Shown here: piece after piece, positions 17,371-27,632 of the stretch
Layout of the letters: each line of letters starts with the position of its first letter
Position numbering within the stretch: the first letter of the stretch is position 1
DNA from: G965247475 sp965247475
GTDB taxonomy: Bacteria; Chloroflexota; UBA11872
DNA: 64,000 nucleotides
NCBI GenBank assembly: GCA_965247475.1
Contig: OZ252016.1
Location: 1,178,001-1,242,000, forward strand
Direction of reading: 5' to 3'
Translations under genes and position numbers: made by a program
The notes under the pieces: generated by a model
Seen by the model: the letters and a program-made list of their open reading frames with translations, nothing else
Databases searched by the model: none
What the model was told of the DNA's origin: nothing

Positions 17371-19905
17371 CTAGCTGGAGCGCGCCTGCGCGACCTCCGC
17401 GCCGTCGGACTCGGCCGGCGCCTGCTCGTCGAGCTCCACCTGCCGCGCATCGAATGTGAATTCGTCGTCCTCGACGTCCACGTCGATCACGCAGCCGGCC
17501 TGGCAGCGCTGATTCAGCAGCATCTGCGCGATCCGGTTCTCGATCTCGCGCTTGATCGTGCGGACGAGCGGCCGCGCGCCGTACGCGGGATTCCATCCCA
17601 GCGCGAGGACGCGGTCCTTGGCGGCCGTGGACAGCTCGACCGCGATGCCTTGCTCGCCGAGGCGCTCGCGCAGCTGCGACGCCATCAGATCCACGACCTC
17701 GCGCAGCTGCGACTGCGTGAGCGAGTGGAAGATGATGATCTCGTCGACGCGGTTCAGGAACTCCGGCCGGAACTGCTTGCGCAGTTCGCTGGTCAGGCGC
17801 TGGCGCATCTGACGGTAGTCGCTGTCCTCGCGCTTCGCCTCGTCGGCCCCCTCGTCCGGCGTCCGGAACCCCAGCGCGTTCTCGCGACGGATGTGCTGCG
17901 CGCCGACGTTCGACGTCATGATGATGATCGTGTTGCTGAAGTCCACGGTCCGCCCGTGGCCGTCGGTCAGGCGTCCGTCATCCAGCACCTGCAGGAGCAG
18001 CCCGAAGACCTCGGGATGGGCCTTCTCGATCTCGTCGAACAGCACGACTTGATAGGACCGCCGGCGGACTTGCTCGGTGAGCTGTGAGGCGTCGTCGTAC
18101 CCGACGTATCCGGGCGGCGCGCCGATCAGCCGGCTGACGGTGTGGCGCTCGCCGAACTCGGACATGTCAACCCGTACCATCGCGCCCTCGTCGTCGAACA
18201 TGAACTCGGCCAGCGCCCGCGCCAGCTCCGTTTTTCCGACGCCGGTCGGCCCGAGGAAGATGAACGAGCCGATCGGCCGGCGCGGATCGCCGATGCCCGA
18301 TCGAGATCGCCGGATCGCATCCGCAACGGCGCGAACGGCCTCGTCCTGGTTGATGATGCGCTTGTGAATCTCGTCCTCCATGCGGAGCAGGCGCTGTGCC
18401 TCCGCCTCGAACATGCGGCGTACGGGCACGCCGGTGATGCTCGAGACCACGTCGGCGACATCGTCACCGGACACTTCGTCGTCGAGCCGCTCCTCCGCCA
18501 GCCATTGCTTGCGCGCGCTGTCGAAGGTTGCCTCCAGCTGGAGCACATCGGCCTTGACGTTGGCGGCCGTCTCGTAGTCGCGTTGCTGCCAGGCCGCTTC
18601 CTCGGCCTGCCGGCCCCGCTCGATCTCCCGTTCGAGCTCGCGCAGCTCCGACGGCATGTCGAAGATGCTCACGCGGATCTTGGCGGCCGCCTCGTCCATC
18701 AGGTCGATGGCCTTGTCGGGCAGCCAGCGCTCGGTCAGATACCGCTGCGACAGCTTGACGGCCGCGTCGATCGCCTCGTCGCTGATGCGCAGACCGTGAT
18801 GCGCCTCATACCTGGGACGCAGCCCCTGCAGCACGGCGATGGTGTCCTCGACTGACGGCTCGTCCACGAACACGGGCTGGAATCGGCGCGCCAGCGCCTT
18901 GTCCTTCTCGATGTGCCGGCGGAACTCGTCGAGCGTGGTGGCGCCGATCGCCTGAAGCTCCCCGCGCGCAAGCGCGGGCTTGAGCATAGTGGAGGCGTCG
19001 ATCGCGCCTTCGGCGCCGCCGGCCCCCACCGCCTGGTGGAGCTCGTCGAAGAACAAGATGATCTGGCCGTCCAAGGCTCGGACTTCGTTGATCACGGCCT
19101 TGAGCCGCTCCTCGAACTCGCCGCGGAACTTCGATCCCGCCAGCATGGCGCCCATGTCGATCGCCAGCAGGCGACGGTTGCGAAGAATCTCGGGCACATT
19201 GTTCGCCACGATGCGCTGCGCGAGGCCCTCGGCGATCGCGGTCTTGCCGACGCCGGGTTCCCCGATCAGCGCCGGGTTGTTCTTGGTCCGGCGCGCGAGC
19301 ACCTGCATGACGCGCTTGATCACGTCCTCCCGACCGATGACCGGATCGAGCTTGCCCGCCTCCGCGAACTCGGTCAGATCGACGCTGTATTTCTCGAGCA
19401 CCTCGTAGCGGCTCTCGGCCGTCGGGCTCGAGGATCGTTGGGCGCCTCTGACCTCGCGCAGTGCGCGGTAGATCCCCTCCGTGTCCACACCGGCGGCGCG
19501 CAACAGCTGCCCCGCCTCGGCGTCCCGCGCGTCGACGATTGCCAGCAGCACGTGCTCGTTCCCGACGTATTCGTCGCTGAGCTTGTCCGCGTGCTCGCGG
19601 GCGGTTTGCATGATCGAGACCGTTTGCGGCGTCACGTACATCTGCCCCTGCGCTACGCCGCCCGGCCCTGAGTCGGATGTCACGCGAGGCTTGGCGCCCA
19701 GCTTGCGCTTCACGTCCTCACGGACCGTGTCCGGCGACACGCGGAGCCGCTGGAGGATCCGCACGCCGACGCCGTCGTTTGGCTCCAGCAACGCCAGCAG
19801 GAGGTGCTCGGCGTCCAGCTGATTGTGATTCCGCTCCAGCATGACCGCCTGGGCGCGCTGGATAGTCTCCTGGGCCTTCTCGGTGAATTTCTCGAAATTC
19901 ATCAT
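17371..19905 (-). CDS. clpC: ClpC-type AAA+ unfoldase
   Basis: An 844-residue Hsp100 ATPase with an N-terminal repeat domain (residues 1-150) and two AAA+ modules. Walker A motifs are GEPGVGKTAIA near 215 and GPTGVGKTELA near 553, and the second Walker B is VVLFDEIEKAH. The middle domain is short and resembles ClpC (LREL, then a UVR-like DYETAANVKADVLQLE) rather than the long coiled coil of ClpB. NALGFRT after TSNVGAQ fits the ClpP-contacting loop that ClpB lacks. It therefore probably feeds ClpP, although the gene occupies the place where clpB often lies in dnaK operons. It is last in the heat-shock operon, 33 bases after hspR. Confidence 0.87.
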   Translation of the reverse strand: MMNFEKFTEKAQETIQRAQAVMLERNHNQLDAEHLLLALLEPNDGVGVRILQRLRVSPDTVREDVKRKLGAKPRVTSDSGPGGVAQGQMYVTPQTVSIMQTAREHADKLSDEYVGNEHVLLAIVDARDAEAGQLLRAAGVDTEGIYRALREVRGAQRSSSPTAESRYEVLEKYSVDLTEFAEAGKLDPVIGREDVIKRVMQVLARRTKNNPALIGEPGVGKTAIAEGLAQRIVANNVPEILRNRRLLAIDMGAMLAGSKFRGEFEERLKAVINEVRALDGQIILFFDELHQAVGAGGAEGAIDASTMLKPALARGELQAIGATTLDEFRRHIEKDKALARRFQPVFVDEPSVEDTIAVLQGLRPRYEAHHGLRISDEAIDAAVKLSQRYLTERWLPDKAIDLMDEAAAKIRVSIFDMPSELRELEREIERGRQAEEAAWQQRDYETAANVKADVLQLEATFDSARKQWLAEERLDDEVSGDDVADVVSSITGVPVRRMFEAEAQRLLRMEDEIHKRIINQDEAVRAVADAIRRSRSGIGDPRRPIGSFIFLGPTGVGKTELARALAEFMFDDEGAMVRVDMSEFGERHTVSRLIGAPPGYVGYDDASQLTEQVRRRSYQVVLFDEIEKAHPEVFGLLLQVLDDGRLTDGHGRTVDFSNTIIIMTSNVGAQHIRRENALGFRTPDEGADEAKREDSDYRQMRQRLTSELRKQFRPEFLNRVDEIIIFHSLTQSQLREVVDLMASQLRERLGEQGIAVELSTAAKDRVLALGWNPAYGARPLVRTIKREIENRIAQMLLNQRCQAGCVIDVDVEDDEFTFDARQVELDEQAPAESDGAEVAQARSS

Positions 19906-19938
19906 GATCGCGTGGCCATTCCTTCCTGGTGGCTGGTC

Positions 19939-20322
19939 CTATTGCGTTGCCCGACGCAGCGCGTTCCGCAACCGGGCGATCTCGCGGCCATAGCGGTCGC
20001 GCAGCGCGCGGATGGTTCGCTCGTACTCGCTGTGCTGCCGTTCGTAGCGGTCGCGCATGTTCAAGATCACTTCCACGCCCGCGAGATTCACCCCCAGCTC
20101 CTGGGTGAGCCGCTGAATGAGCTGAACGCGCTCGACATCTGCTTGCGAAAACAGCCGCACGTTGCCGCGCGAGCGCTGAGGCCGCACCAGCCCGATGCGC
20201 TCGTAGTGGCGCAGCGTCTGCGGATGCACGTGCGCCATCTCCGCCACGACCCCAATGAAGAGCGCCGGGCGGCCGCGCATTTCGGTGTCCGCGGTGCGCG
20301 GGTCTCGGCGTGCGCCAGCCAT
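19939..20322 (-). CDS. hspR: MerR-family heat-shock repressor HspR
   Basis: A 127-residue MerR-type regulator. The winged HTH covers residues 25-90: HVHPQTLRHYERIGLVRPQR, then GNVRLFSQADVERVQLIQRL. An Arg/Glu-rich dimerisation helix follows (RYERQHSEYERTIRALRDRYG). LRHYERIGLV, its short length and its place directly behind dnaJ identify HspR, which represses chaperone genes by binding HAIR sequences with DnaK as co-repressor in Streptomyces. A HAIR-like site is present in the lon promoter at 26193-26213, so autoregulation of the whole operon is likely. The gap to dnaJ is 13 bases. Confidence 0.9.
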   Translation of the reverse strand: MAGARRDPRTADTEMRGRPALFIGVVAEMAHVHPQTLRHYERIGLVRPQRSRGNVRLFSQADVERVQLIQRLTQELGVNLAGVEVILNMRDRYERQHSEYERTIRALRDRYGREIARLRNALRRATQ

Positions 20323-20335
20323 GTCCCTCCCTGTC

Positions 20336-21271
20336 CTACGTGGTCACGGGGTGCTCGCCACGCAGCTTCGCGAGCTCGCGAAACAGCTCCCGCTCTCGGT
20401 CCGACAGGTCATGCGGGAGCCGGACCTTGACGCGTACCCGCATGTCGCCTTTGTCATCCCGCCCAAACTTGGTCAGGCCCTGCCCGCGCAATCGCAGCAC
20501 AGTGCCGTCGCGCGTCTCGGGCGGAACCCGGACGCCCAGCGATCCTCCGGAGATCGTCGGGACCGAGACGCGAGTGCCGAGCATCGCCTCAGCCAGTCCG
20601 ATCTCGACGTCGGCGCAGAGATCGTCGCCGCGGCGCTCGAATCGTCCGTCCGAGACGCTATTGACCCGCAGCAGCAGGTCGCCGCGCGAGCCGTCCGGCC
20701 GGATCGCGCCCTCGTTGGCGACGCGAAGCCGCTGCCCGTCGCGAACGGCCTTGGGAATCGAGACGTTGAGACGGCGGGTGCGAGTCTCGCCGTTGTGCCC
20801 CGGGATCCGAAGCGTGATCGCGCGCGTGCCGCCTTCGGCCACATCGTGGAGCGACACGTCGATCGTCTCCTCCACGTCGGCTTTGATCGGCGCCGCGGCA
20901 CCGCGAGCGGCGCCTCCGCCCCCGAACAGCGCCTCGAAGAAGTCGCTGAAGCCGGCGCCGCCGAAGATGTCCGACATGCCGCCGAACCCGCCGGGCACGC
21001 GCCCCGCGCCGGCCGATCGCCGAAACGCCTCGTCGAACGAGCCGGTGCGACGCCAGTTCGAGCCAAAGGCGTCGTAGCGCTTGCGCTTCTCCGGGTCGCT
21101 GAGCGCCTCGTGCGCCTCGTTGATCTCCTTGAACCGGGCCTCCGCGGTGGCGTCCCCCAGATTGACGTCCGGGTGGTACTTGCGGGCGAGCCGGCGATAG
21201 GCGCGCTTGATCTCGTCGTCAGACGCGCTTCGGTCGACGCCGAGCGTCTTGTAGTAGTCCTTGAAGTCCAT
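20336..21271 (-). CDS. DnaJ/CbpA-type J-domain co-chaperone without zinc finger
   Basis: A 311-residue type II J-protein. The J-domain (1-68) contains DFKDYYKTLGVDRSASDDEI and the catalytic HPD in RKYHPDVN. A Gly/Phe-rich linker (GGFGGMSDIFGGAGFSDFFE) follows. The C-terminal substrate-binding domains include GGTRAITLRIPG and GDLLLRVN. The four CxxCxGxG repeats of DnaJ are absent, so it corresponds to CbpA. It stimulates DnaK ATPase activity and delivers clients. The gene overlaps grpE by a single base and precedes hspR, matching the order in Streptomyces dnaK operons. Confidence 0.92.
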   Translation of the reverse strand: MDFKDYYKTLGVDRSASDDEIKRAYRRLARKYHPDVNLGDATAEARFKEINEAHEALSDPEKRKRYDAFGSNWRRTGSFDEAFRRSAGAGRVPGGFGGMSDIFGGAGFSDFFEALFGGGGAARGAAAPIKADVEETIDVSLHDVAEGGTRAITLRIPGHNGETRTRRLNVSIPKAVRDGQRLRVANEGAIRPDGSRGDLLLRVNSVSDGRFERRGDDLCADVEIGLAEAMLGTRVSVPTISGGSLGVRVPPETRDGTVLRLRGQGLTKFGRDDKGDMRVRVKVRLPHDLSDRERELFRELAKLRGEHPVTT

Positions 21272-21780
21272 CAGCTCGTCTCGTGGGACGGATCGACGGT
21301 CACGCGCACGCCGGCGGCCCGCAGCACCTCGTCGCCCCAGCGATATCCGCGCCGCAGCTCCGCGTCGATCGTCCCCGCGGGACGATCGGCGCGCGGCACG
21401 GTCTGGACCGCCTCGTGCCAGGCCGGATCGAACGCTCCTTCGACGTCGATTTCACGCAGGCCGAAGCCGCGGAGTGAGTCTTGGATCCGGGTCAGCGTCA
21501 GCCGCACGCCCTCGAGCAACGATGGATCGGTCGTCCGCCCATCCGCCGCCGCGATCGCGCGCTCGAGATCGTCCACGGCGCTGACCACGGCCAGCAGAAT
21601 CTCGCGTCTGCCCGCACGGACGAGCTCCTCAGTGGTCCGCTCGAGTCGCCGGCGATAGTTCTCCAGGTCCGCACGCTGGCGGAGGAGCTGCTCCTTGAGC
21701 GACTCGATCTCGGCCCGCAGCGCTTCGAGCTCGCTGGCCGGTCCGTCCTGATCCGTGTGGGCGTTCATCATCACGCGCAT
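21271..21780 (-). CDS. grpE: nucleotide exchange factor GrpE
   Basis: A 169-residue GrpE, the ADP-release factor for DnaK. A long N-terminal coiled coil (LEALRAEIESLKEQLLRQRADLENY) leads into a four-helix region and a C-terminal beta domain with the conserved AFDPAWHEAV and LRRGYRWGDEVLRAAGV. The start at 21780 has AAGGA four bases upstream; ATG codons at 21771 and 21768 are alternatives. The gene sits 15 bases behind dnaK and overlaps dnaJ by one base. Confidence 0.93.
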   Translation of the reverse strand: MRVMMNAHTDQDGPASELEALRAEIESLKEQLLRQRADLENYRRRLERTTEELVRAGRREILLAVVSAVDDLERAIAAADGRTTDPSLLEGVRLTLTRIQDSLRGFGLREIDVEGAFDPAWHEAVQTVPRADRPAGTIDAELRRGYRWGDEVLRAAGVRVTVDPSHETS

Positions 21781-21795
21781 TCGATCCTTGCTGGG

Positions 21796-23715
<1,920 letters not shown>

Positions 23716-23727
23716 GCTCAATGCCTC

Positions 23728-26172
23728 CTAAGCCGTCAAAGCGGCGGGACGCGCCGAAGACGGCCCCGCGCCCTGTGCGTTCGTCAGCAGCGCTATCTGC
23801 AGCACCGCATCCATTTCCGACACCCATTTGAATCGCATTTGGCGTCGTACCTTGTCTGGGATGTCGCCGAGATCGGCGCGGTTCTCGACCGGCGCGACCA
23901 CGGTGCGCAGGCCGGCGCGGTGCGCGGCTAGAACTTTCTCCTTGAGCCCGCCGATCGGCAGCACGCGGCCGCGCAGCGTGACTTCGCCGGTCATCGCGAC
24001 GCTCCGTCGCACCGGCCGTCCCGAGGCGGCCGAGATGATCGCGGTGCCGATGGTGATGCCGGCCGAGGGCCCATCCTTGGGCACGCCGCCCGCCGGCACA
24101 TGGATGTGCAGATCGTGCCGTTCGAACTCCGCCGGGTCCACGCCAAAATCGGGCGCGCGGGAGCGGACGTACGAGAACGCCGCCTCGGCGGATTCGGTCA
24201 TCACATCGCCGAGCTGCCCGGTGATGCGGAGTTTGCCGCCCCCCGAGATCCAGGCGGCCTCCACGTCCAGAACCTCGCCGCCAAAGGGCGTCACGGCGAG
24301 GCCGGTGGCTACGCCGACCAGCGGGCTGCGATCCTCGTCCTCGGGCCTGAATCGCGGCGGTCCCAGCAGCGTGCGGACCAGCTTCGGCGATACGCGCCGC
24401 GCGGGCCGCGCCCCGCCGACGACCCGGCGCGCGATCTTGCGACATGTCGCCGCAAGCGCCCGCTCGAGGTTGCGCACCCCCGCCTCGCGCGTGTAGTGCC
24501 GGATCACCTCGCGAATCGCACGATCGCTGAACTGCGTCTCGGCCGCCCGCAGGCCGTGCTGCTTGAGTTGCCGCGGCAACAGGAATCCAGCGGCGATCGC
24601 GACCTTCTCGTCCTCCGTGTAGCCGGTCATCTCGATGACTTCCATTCGATCCCGAAGCACCGGCGGGATCGCCGACGCATCGTTCGCGGTCGTGATGAAC
24701 AGCACCCGCGAGAGGTCGAACCGAACCTCGAGATAGTGATCGGAGAAGCTGTGGTTGTGCTCGGGATCCAGGACCTCGAGGAGCGCGGACGATGGATCGC
24801 CGCGAAAATCACGCCCGATCTTGTCGATCTCGTCGAGCAGCATGACCGGATTGCGCGAGCCGGCCCGGCGCATGGCCTGCAGGATCCGCCCCGGCAGCGC
24901 GCCCACGTAGGTGCGGCGGTGCCCGCGAATCTCGGCTTCGTCGCGAACGCCGCCCAGCGAGATGCGCACGAATTCGCGGCCAAGCGCGCGCGCCACGGAG
25001 CGCCCCAGACTGGTCTTCCCCACCCCCGGCGGGCCGACCAGACACAGGATCGGCGTTCGGTACGCGGATGCCAGGCTCCGCACCGCGAGGAACTCCGCGA
25101 TTCGCTCTTTTACCCGCGGCAGGCCGTAGTGGTCTTGATCCAGCACGCGGCGCGCCCGCCGCAGGCTGTTGTTGTCGTCGGTCTCGTGCACCCACGGCAG
25201 CTCCAGCAGCCAGTCCAGGTAGCCCCGGATCACGCCGGTCTCGGGAGACGTCGGCGGGGTGCCCTCGAGGCGGTTGACCTCACGCAGCGCCCTCGCCCGG
25301 ACATCGTCCGGAAGGCCAAGGCTCTCAACCCGCGTGCGCAGCTCCTCCGTATCGTCGATCTGCGGGTTCGAGATTCCGAGCTCGCGCTGAATGGCCTTCA
25401 TCTGCTCGCGCAGGTAGAAGTCGCGCTGCGCCTTCTCGATGCCGTCCTGGATCTCGCCCTGGATCTTGCTCTTGATGTCGAGCAACTCGGCCTGCCGCGT
25501 CAGGAACCGCACGACTTTTCGCAGGCGTTCGACCGTGTCGAAGGTCTCGAGCACTTCCTGCCGCTCGCGCATCGACATGTCGGACGAGAAGCAGATGTAG
25601 TCGCACAGCCAGCTGGGGTCGGTGACGCGACGGGACATCGCGACGACGTCAGGCGGGAACGCGCTGGTCTCCTCCGCCACCGCCTCGACCTGCCCGATCG
25701 CCACCCGCCGGAGCGCCTCGAGCTCGAGCGTCGCCCCGGCCGGAATCTCCACCGGAATGACATCGGCCGCGAGGTAGCCCTCGGTCTCCTGGATGTCGGA
25801 CAGCTGGGCGCGATGCTGGCCTTCCAGCAGGACCTGTACGCTCCCGTCTGGCATGCGCAGTTTGCGGATAATCCGTGCGACCGTTCCCACCGAGAAGAGG
25901 TCGCCGCCCCGCACGCGCTTCCGAGCGCGCCGCTGGGCCACGAGCACGACTTGGTCGCCCATAGCCTCACCCGCCGACACGGCCGCCAGGGACGCATCGC
26001 GACTGGCCTGCAGCGGCATGGCCATCTCCGGGAATGCGACCCAGTCGAGCAGCGGCACGACCGGCATCCGGGTGGATTGCGGCCTGACCGTGGCGACCGC
26101 GCGAGGAGCGGCCCGCTCGGGCATCGAATGCGCCGGGGCGTCGCTCGGGTGGGGCTTCGGGTTAGGGTCCAT
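23728..26172 (-). CDS. lon: ATP-dependent protease Lon (LonA type)
   Basis: An 814-residue LonA. The N-terminal substrate domain begins near MPVVPLLDWVAFPEM. A coiled-coil helix includes REQMKAIQRELG. The AAA+ module has GPPGVGKTSLG near residue 381 and VMLLDEIDKIG. The protease domain carries the catalytic serine in KDGPSAGITI near 701 and the lysine in GGLKEKVLAA near 744. It is the first gene of the heat-shock operon. The ATG at 26172 lies only about five bases from the predicted transcription start, so the message may be nearly leaderless; ATGs at residues 17 and 36 are alternatives without a clear ribosome-binding site. Confidence 0.96.
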   Translation of the reverse strand: MDPNPKPHPSDAPAHSMPERAAPRAVATVRPQSTRMPVVPLLDWVAFPEMAMPLQASRDASLAAVSAGEAMGDQVVLVAQRRARKRVRGGDLFSVGTVARIIRKLRMPDGSVQVLLEGQHRAQLSDIQETEGYLAADVIPVEIPAGATLELEALRRVAIGQVEAVAEETSAFPPDVVAMSRRVTDPSWLCDYICFSSDMSMRERQEVLETFDTVERLRKVVRFLTRQAELLDIKSKIQGEIQDGIEKAQRDFYLREQMKAIQRELGISNPQIDDTEELRTRVESLGLPDDVRARALREVNRLEGTPPTSPETGVIRGYLDWLLELPWVHETDDNNSLRRARRVLDQDHYGLPRVKERIAEFLAVRSLASAYRTPILCLVGPPGVGKTSLGRSVARALGREFVRISLGGVRDEAEIRGHRRTYVGALPGRILQAMRRAGSRNPVMLLDEIDKIGRDFRGDPSSALLEVLDPEHNHSFSDHYLEVRFDLSRVLFITTANDASAIPPVLRDRMEVIEMTGYTEDEKVAIAAGFLLPRQLKQHGLRAAETQFSDRAIREVIRHYTREAGVRNLERALAATCRKIARRVVGGARPARRVSPKLVRTLLGPPRFRPEDEDRSPLVGVATGLAVTPFGGEVLDVEAAWISGGGKLRITGQLGDVMTESAEAAFSYVRSRAPDFGVDPAEFERHDLHIHVPAGGVPKDGPSAGITIGTAIISAASGRPVRRSVAMTGEVTLRGRVLPIGGLKEKVLAAHRAGLRTVVAPVENRADLGDIPDKVRRQMRFKWVSEMDAVLQIALLTNAQGAGPSSARPAALTA

Positions 26173-26177
26173 GATGT

Positions 26178-27632
26178 ATGATCAGTCTAAAGGTTGAGTC
26201 CCTTAGTATCAAGTATGCTAAGTCGCATTCTCTCCGACATGGTACTCCGATTCGGCATTCTCGTTTGATCGCCGCCGACCGCGCTCGCCGTAAGAACCGA
26301 CCGCCGCAGCCGTCGGCGCCCAGCCCGGGGGTCAGCCGCCGTCGCGCGCTGGCGGCTGGTCTGGTGTTTGGCGCCGCGGCGGCGTGCGGCGACCCGTCGC
26401 CCAAGGCGAGTCCGGCGCAAACGCCAACCGCGGCGCCGCGCGAGCCCGTCGAGGGTGAGGGAGACGCACAAGCGCTCAGCCTGATTGGCTGGCCCTTCCG
26501 CCCCGATTTGCTCCGCGAGCGCCTGTCCGAGTTCGAACGAATTCGGCCCGGAGTGCGCGTCCGCCACGACCAGGCGCTGCGGAACTATCCGGCGCGCGCC
26601 GCGGCGGCGCTGTCCGGCGACCCGCCCGTGGACGTGGCGCAGGTCCGCGCGGGCCTTACCGGCTCGTGGCTCGCCGACGGCGCGCTGCGGCCGCTCGGCG
26701 CCGAGCGCGAATGGAGCGCCACCGTGGATGCCATGTGGCCGCACGCGCGGGCGGCCACCGTTCGTGACGGAAGCGTCATCGGCCTGCCGTTCTACTCCGG
26801 CGTCATGGTGCTGGCCTACAACCGGCGCCTGCTCGATCGCGTGGGCGCTCCGGTGCCGAGCACGCTCGAGGAGCTGACCGCGGTGAGCCTGGCGGCGGTG
26901 GATCAACGCGCGGTCGAGTTCCCGATCTCGCTGAATCTCGCGCCCAAGGCGTTCGCGAATCTGCCCTGGTGGGGACTCGTGTATGCCGCCGGTGGATCCA
27001 TGCGGCGACCCGACGGGCCGGATCCGGCCGCGATCGCGACCCTCGAATGGCTGCGCAACGCGATCGCGGTTGACCGGATCGTCGATCCCGCGTTCATGGA
27101 AACCACCTACGAGGCGCTGGTGCTGCAGAAGCATCTGTTTGCGATCGTGGGCGCCTACGCGCTGAAGCACCTCAATACGGCGGCGCCCGGAACGTTCGGC
27201 GCCGCCCCGATACCCGGGGTTGACACCCCGGCTGGCACGGTGGCCTGGACGCCCGCGTACGCCACCAACGTGCGGTCGCTCCGCCCGGAACTAGCCGTGG
27301 ATCTGGTGCGGTTTCTGGGCGGGCGCGACGACTCGGGCGACTTCGCCAGCGCGTCGTTCTGGCTCCGCTCCGAAGGCCTGCTGCCGGCCTACCCGGAGGT
27401 TCTGCGCCGGCAGGACGAGCGAGGCGGCATGGCGGCCTGGATCGATCCCGACCTCTTGGATCAGATTCTGGCCAGCGCCCGGCCGCTGGAGGGCGCCTGG
27501 GACCCGTGGTTCCTGACCTGGGAGCACCAGATGCAGGCGCTCGTGCACCAGGCCGTGTTCGGCCAGCGCGAGGCCGAAGACGCCCTGCGGGCGGCGCACC
27601 AGGCCGCGGTCGATCTCAGCGCGGCGCGGTAA
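26178..27632 (+). CDS. ABC-type solute-binding lipoprotein (family 1-like)
   Basis: The protein has a Tat-like lipoprotein signal (GVSRRRALAAGLVFG, then AAAC) followed by a Pro/Thr-rich linker. The binding-protein fold shows LIGWPFRPDLLRERLSEFER, VDVAQVRAGLTGSWLADGAL, GLPFYSGVMVLAYNRRLLDR and YATNVRSLRPELAVDLVRFL. It would capture an unknown solute, perhaps a sugar, but no permease gene is next to it. The ATG at 26178 gives an unusually long N-terminus of about 50 residues before the arginines and overlaps the HspR operator. A TTG at 26265 is a plausible later start; neither has a good ribosome-binding site. Confidence 0.75.
   Translation: MISLKVESLSIKYAKSHSLRHGTPIRHSRLIAADRARRKNRPPQPSAPSPGVSRRRALAAGLVFGAAAACGDPSPKASPAQTPTAAPREPVEGEGDAQALSLIGWPFRPDLLRERLSEFERIRPGVRVRHDQALRNYPARAAAALSGDPPVDVAQVRAGLTGSWLADGALRPLGAEREWSATVDAMWPHARAATVRDGSVIGLPFYSGVMVLAYNRRLLDRVGAPVPSTLEELTAVSLAAVDQRAVEFPISLNLAPKAFANLPWWGLVYAAGGSMRRPDGPDPAAIATLEWLRNAIAVDRIVDPAFMETTYEALVLQKHLFAIVGAYALKHLNTAAPGTFGAAPIPGVDTPAGTVAWTPAYATNVRSLRPELAVDLVRFLGGRDDSGDFASASFWLRSEGLLPAYPEVLRRQDERGGMAAWIDPDLLDQILASARPLEGAWDPWFLTWEHQMQALVHQAVFGQREAEDALRAAHQAAVDLSAAR
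26184..26212 (-). promoter_or_regulatory. predicted promoter of the lon-dnaK operon
   Basis: On the minus strand TTGATA (26207-26212) and TAGACT (26184-26189) are 17 bases apart, a housekeeping-type promoter arrangement. Transcription would begin near 26177, about five bases before the lon ATG. The HAIR-like operator overlaps the -35 element and part of the spacer, which would let HspR block RNA polymerase. Confidence 0.55.
26193..26213. promoter_or_regulatory. HAIR-like HspR operator
   Basis: GTTGAGT and TATCAAG are separated by exactly seven bases. The known HspR inverted repeat (HAIR) is CTTGAGT-N7-ACTCAAG. Eleven of fourteen arm positions match and the spacing is exact. The site is in front of lon in an operon that encodes HspR, which strengthens the call. 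It also lies beside, or within, the N-terminal frame of the divergent lipoprotein gene. Confidence 0.65.

Noticed and set aside
24550..24570. Second HAIR site inside lon (CTTGAGT)
   Set aside because: Only one half-site is present; the sequence seven bases further is not complementary.
24100..26181. Long plus-strand frame of 693 codons antisense to lon
   Set aside because: Shadow of the lon gene; no domain character, and Lon motifs are complete on the minus strand.
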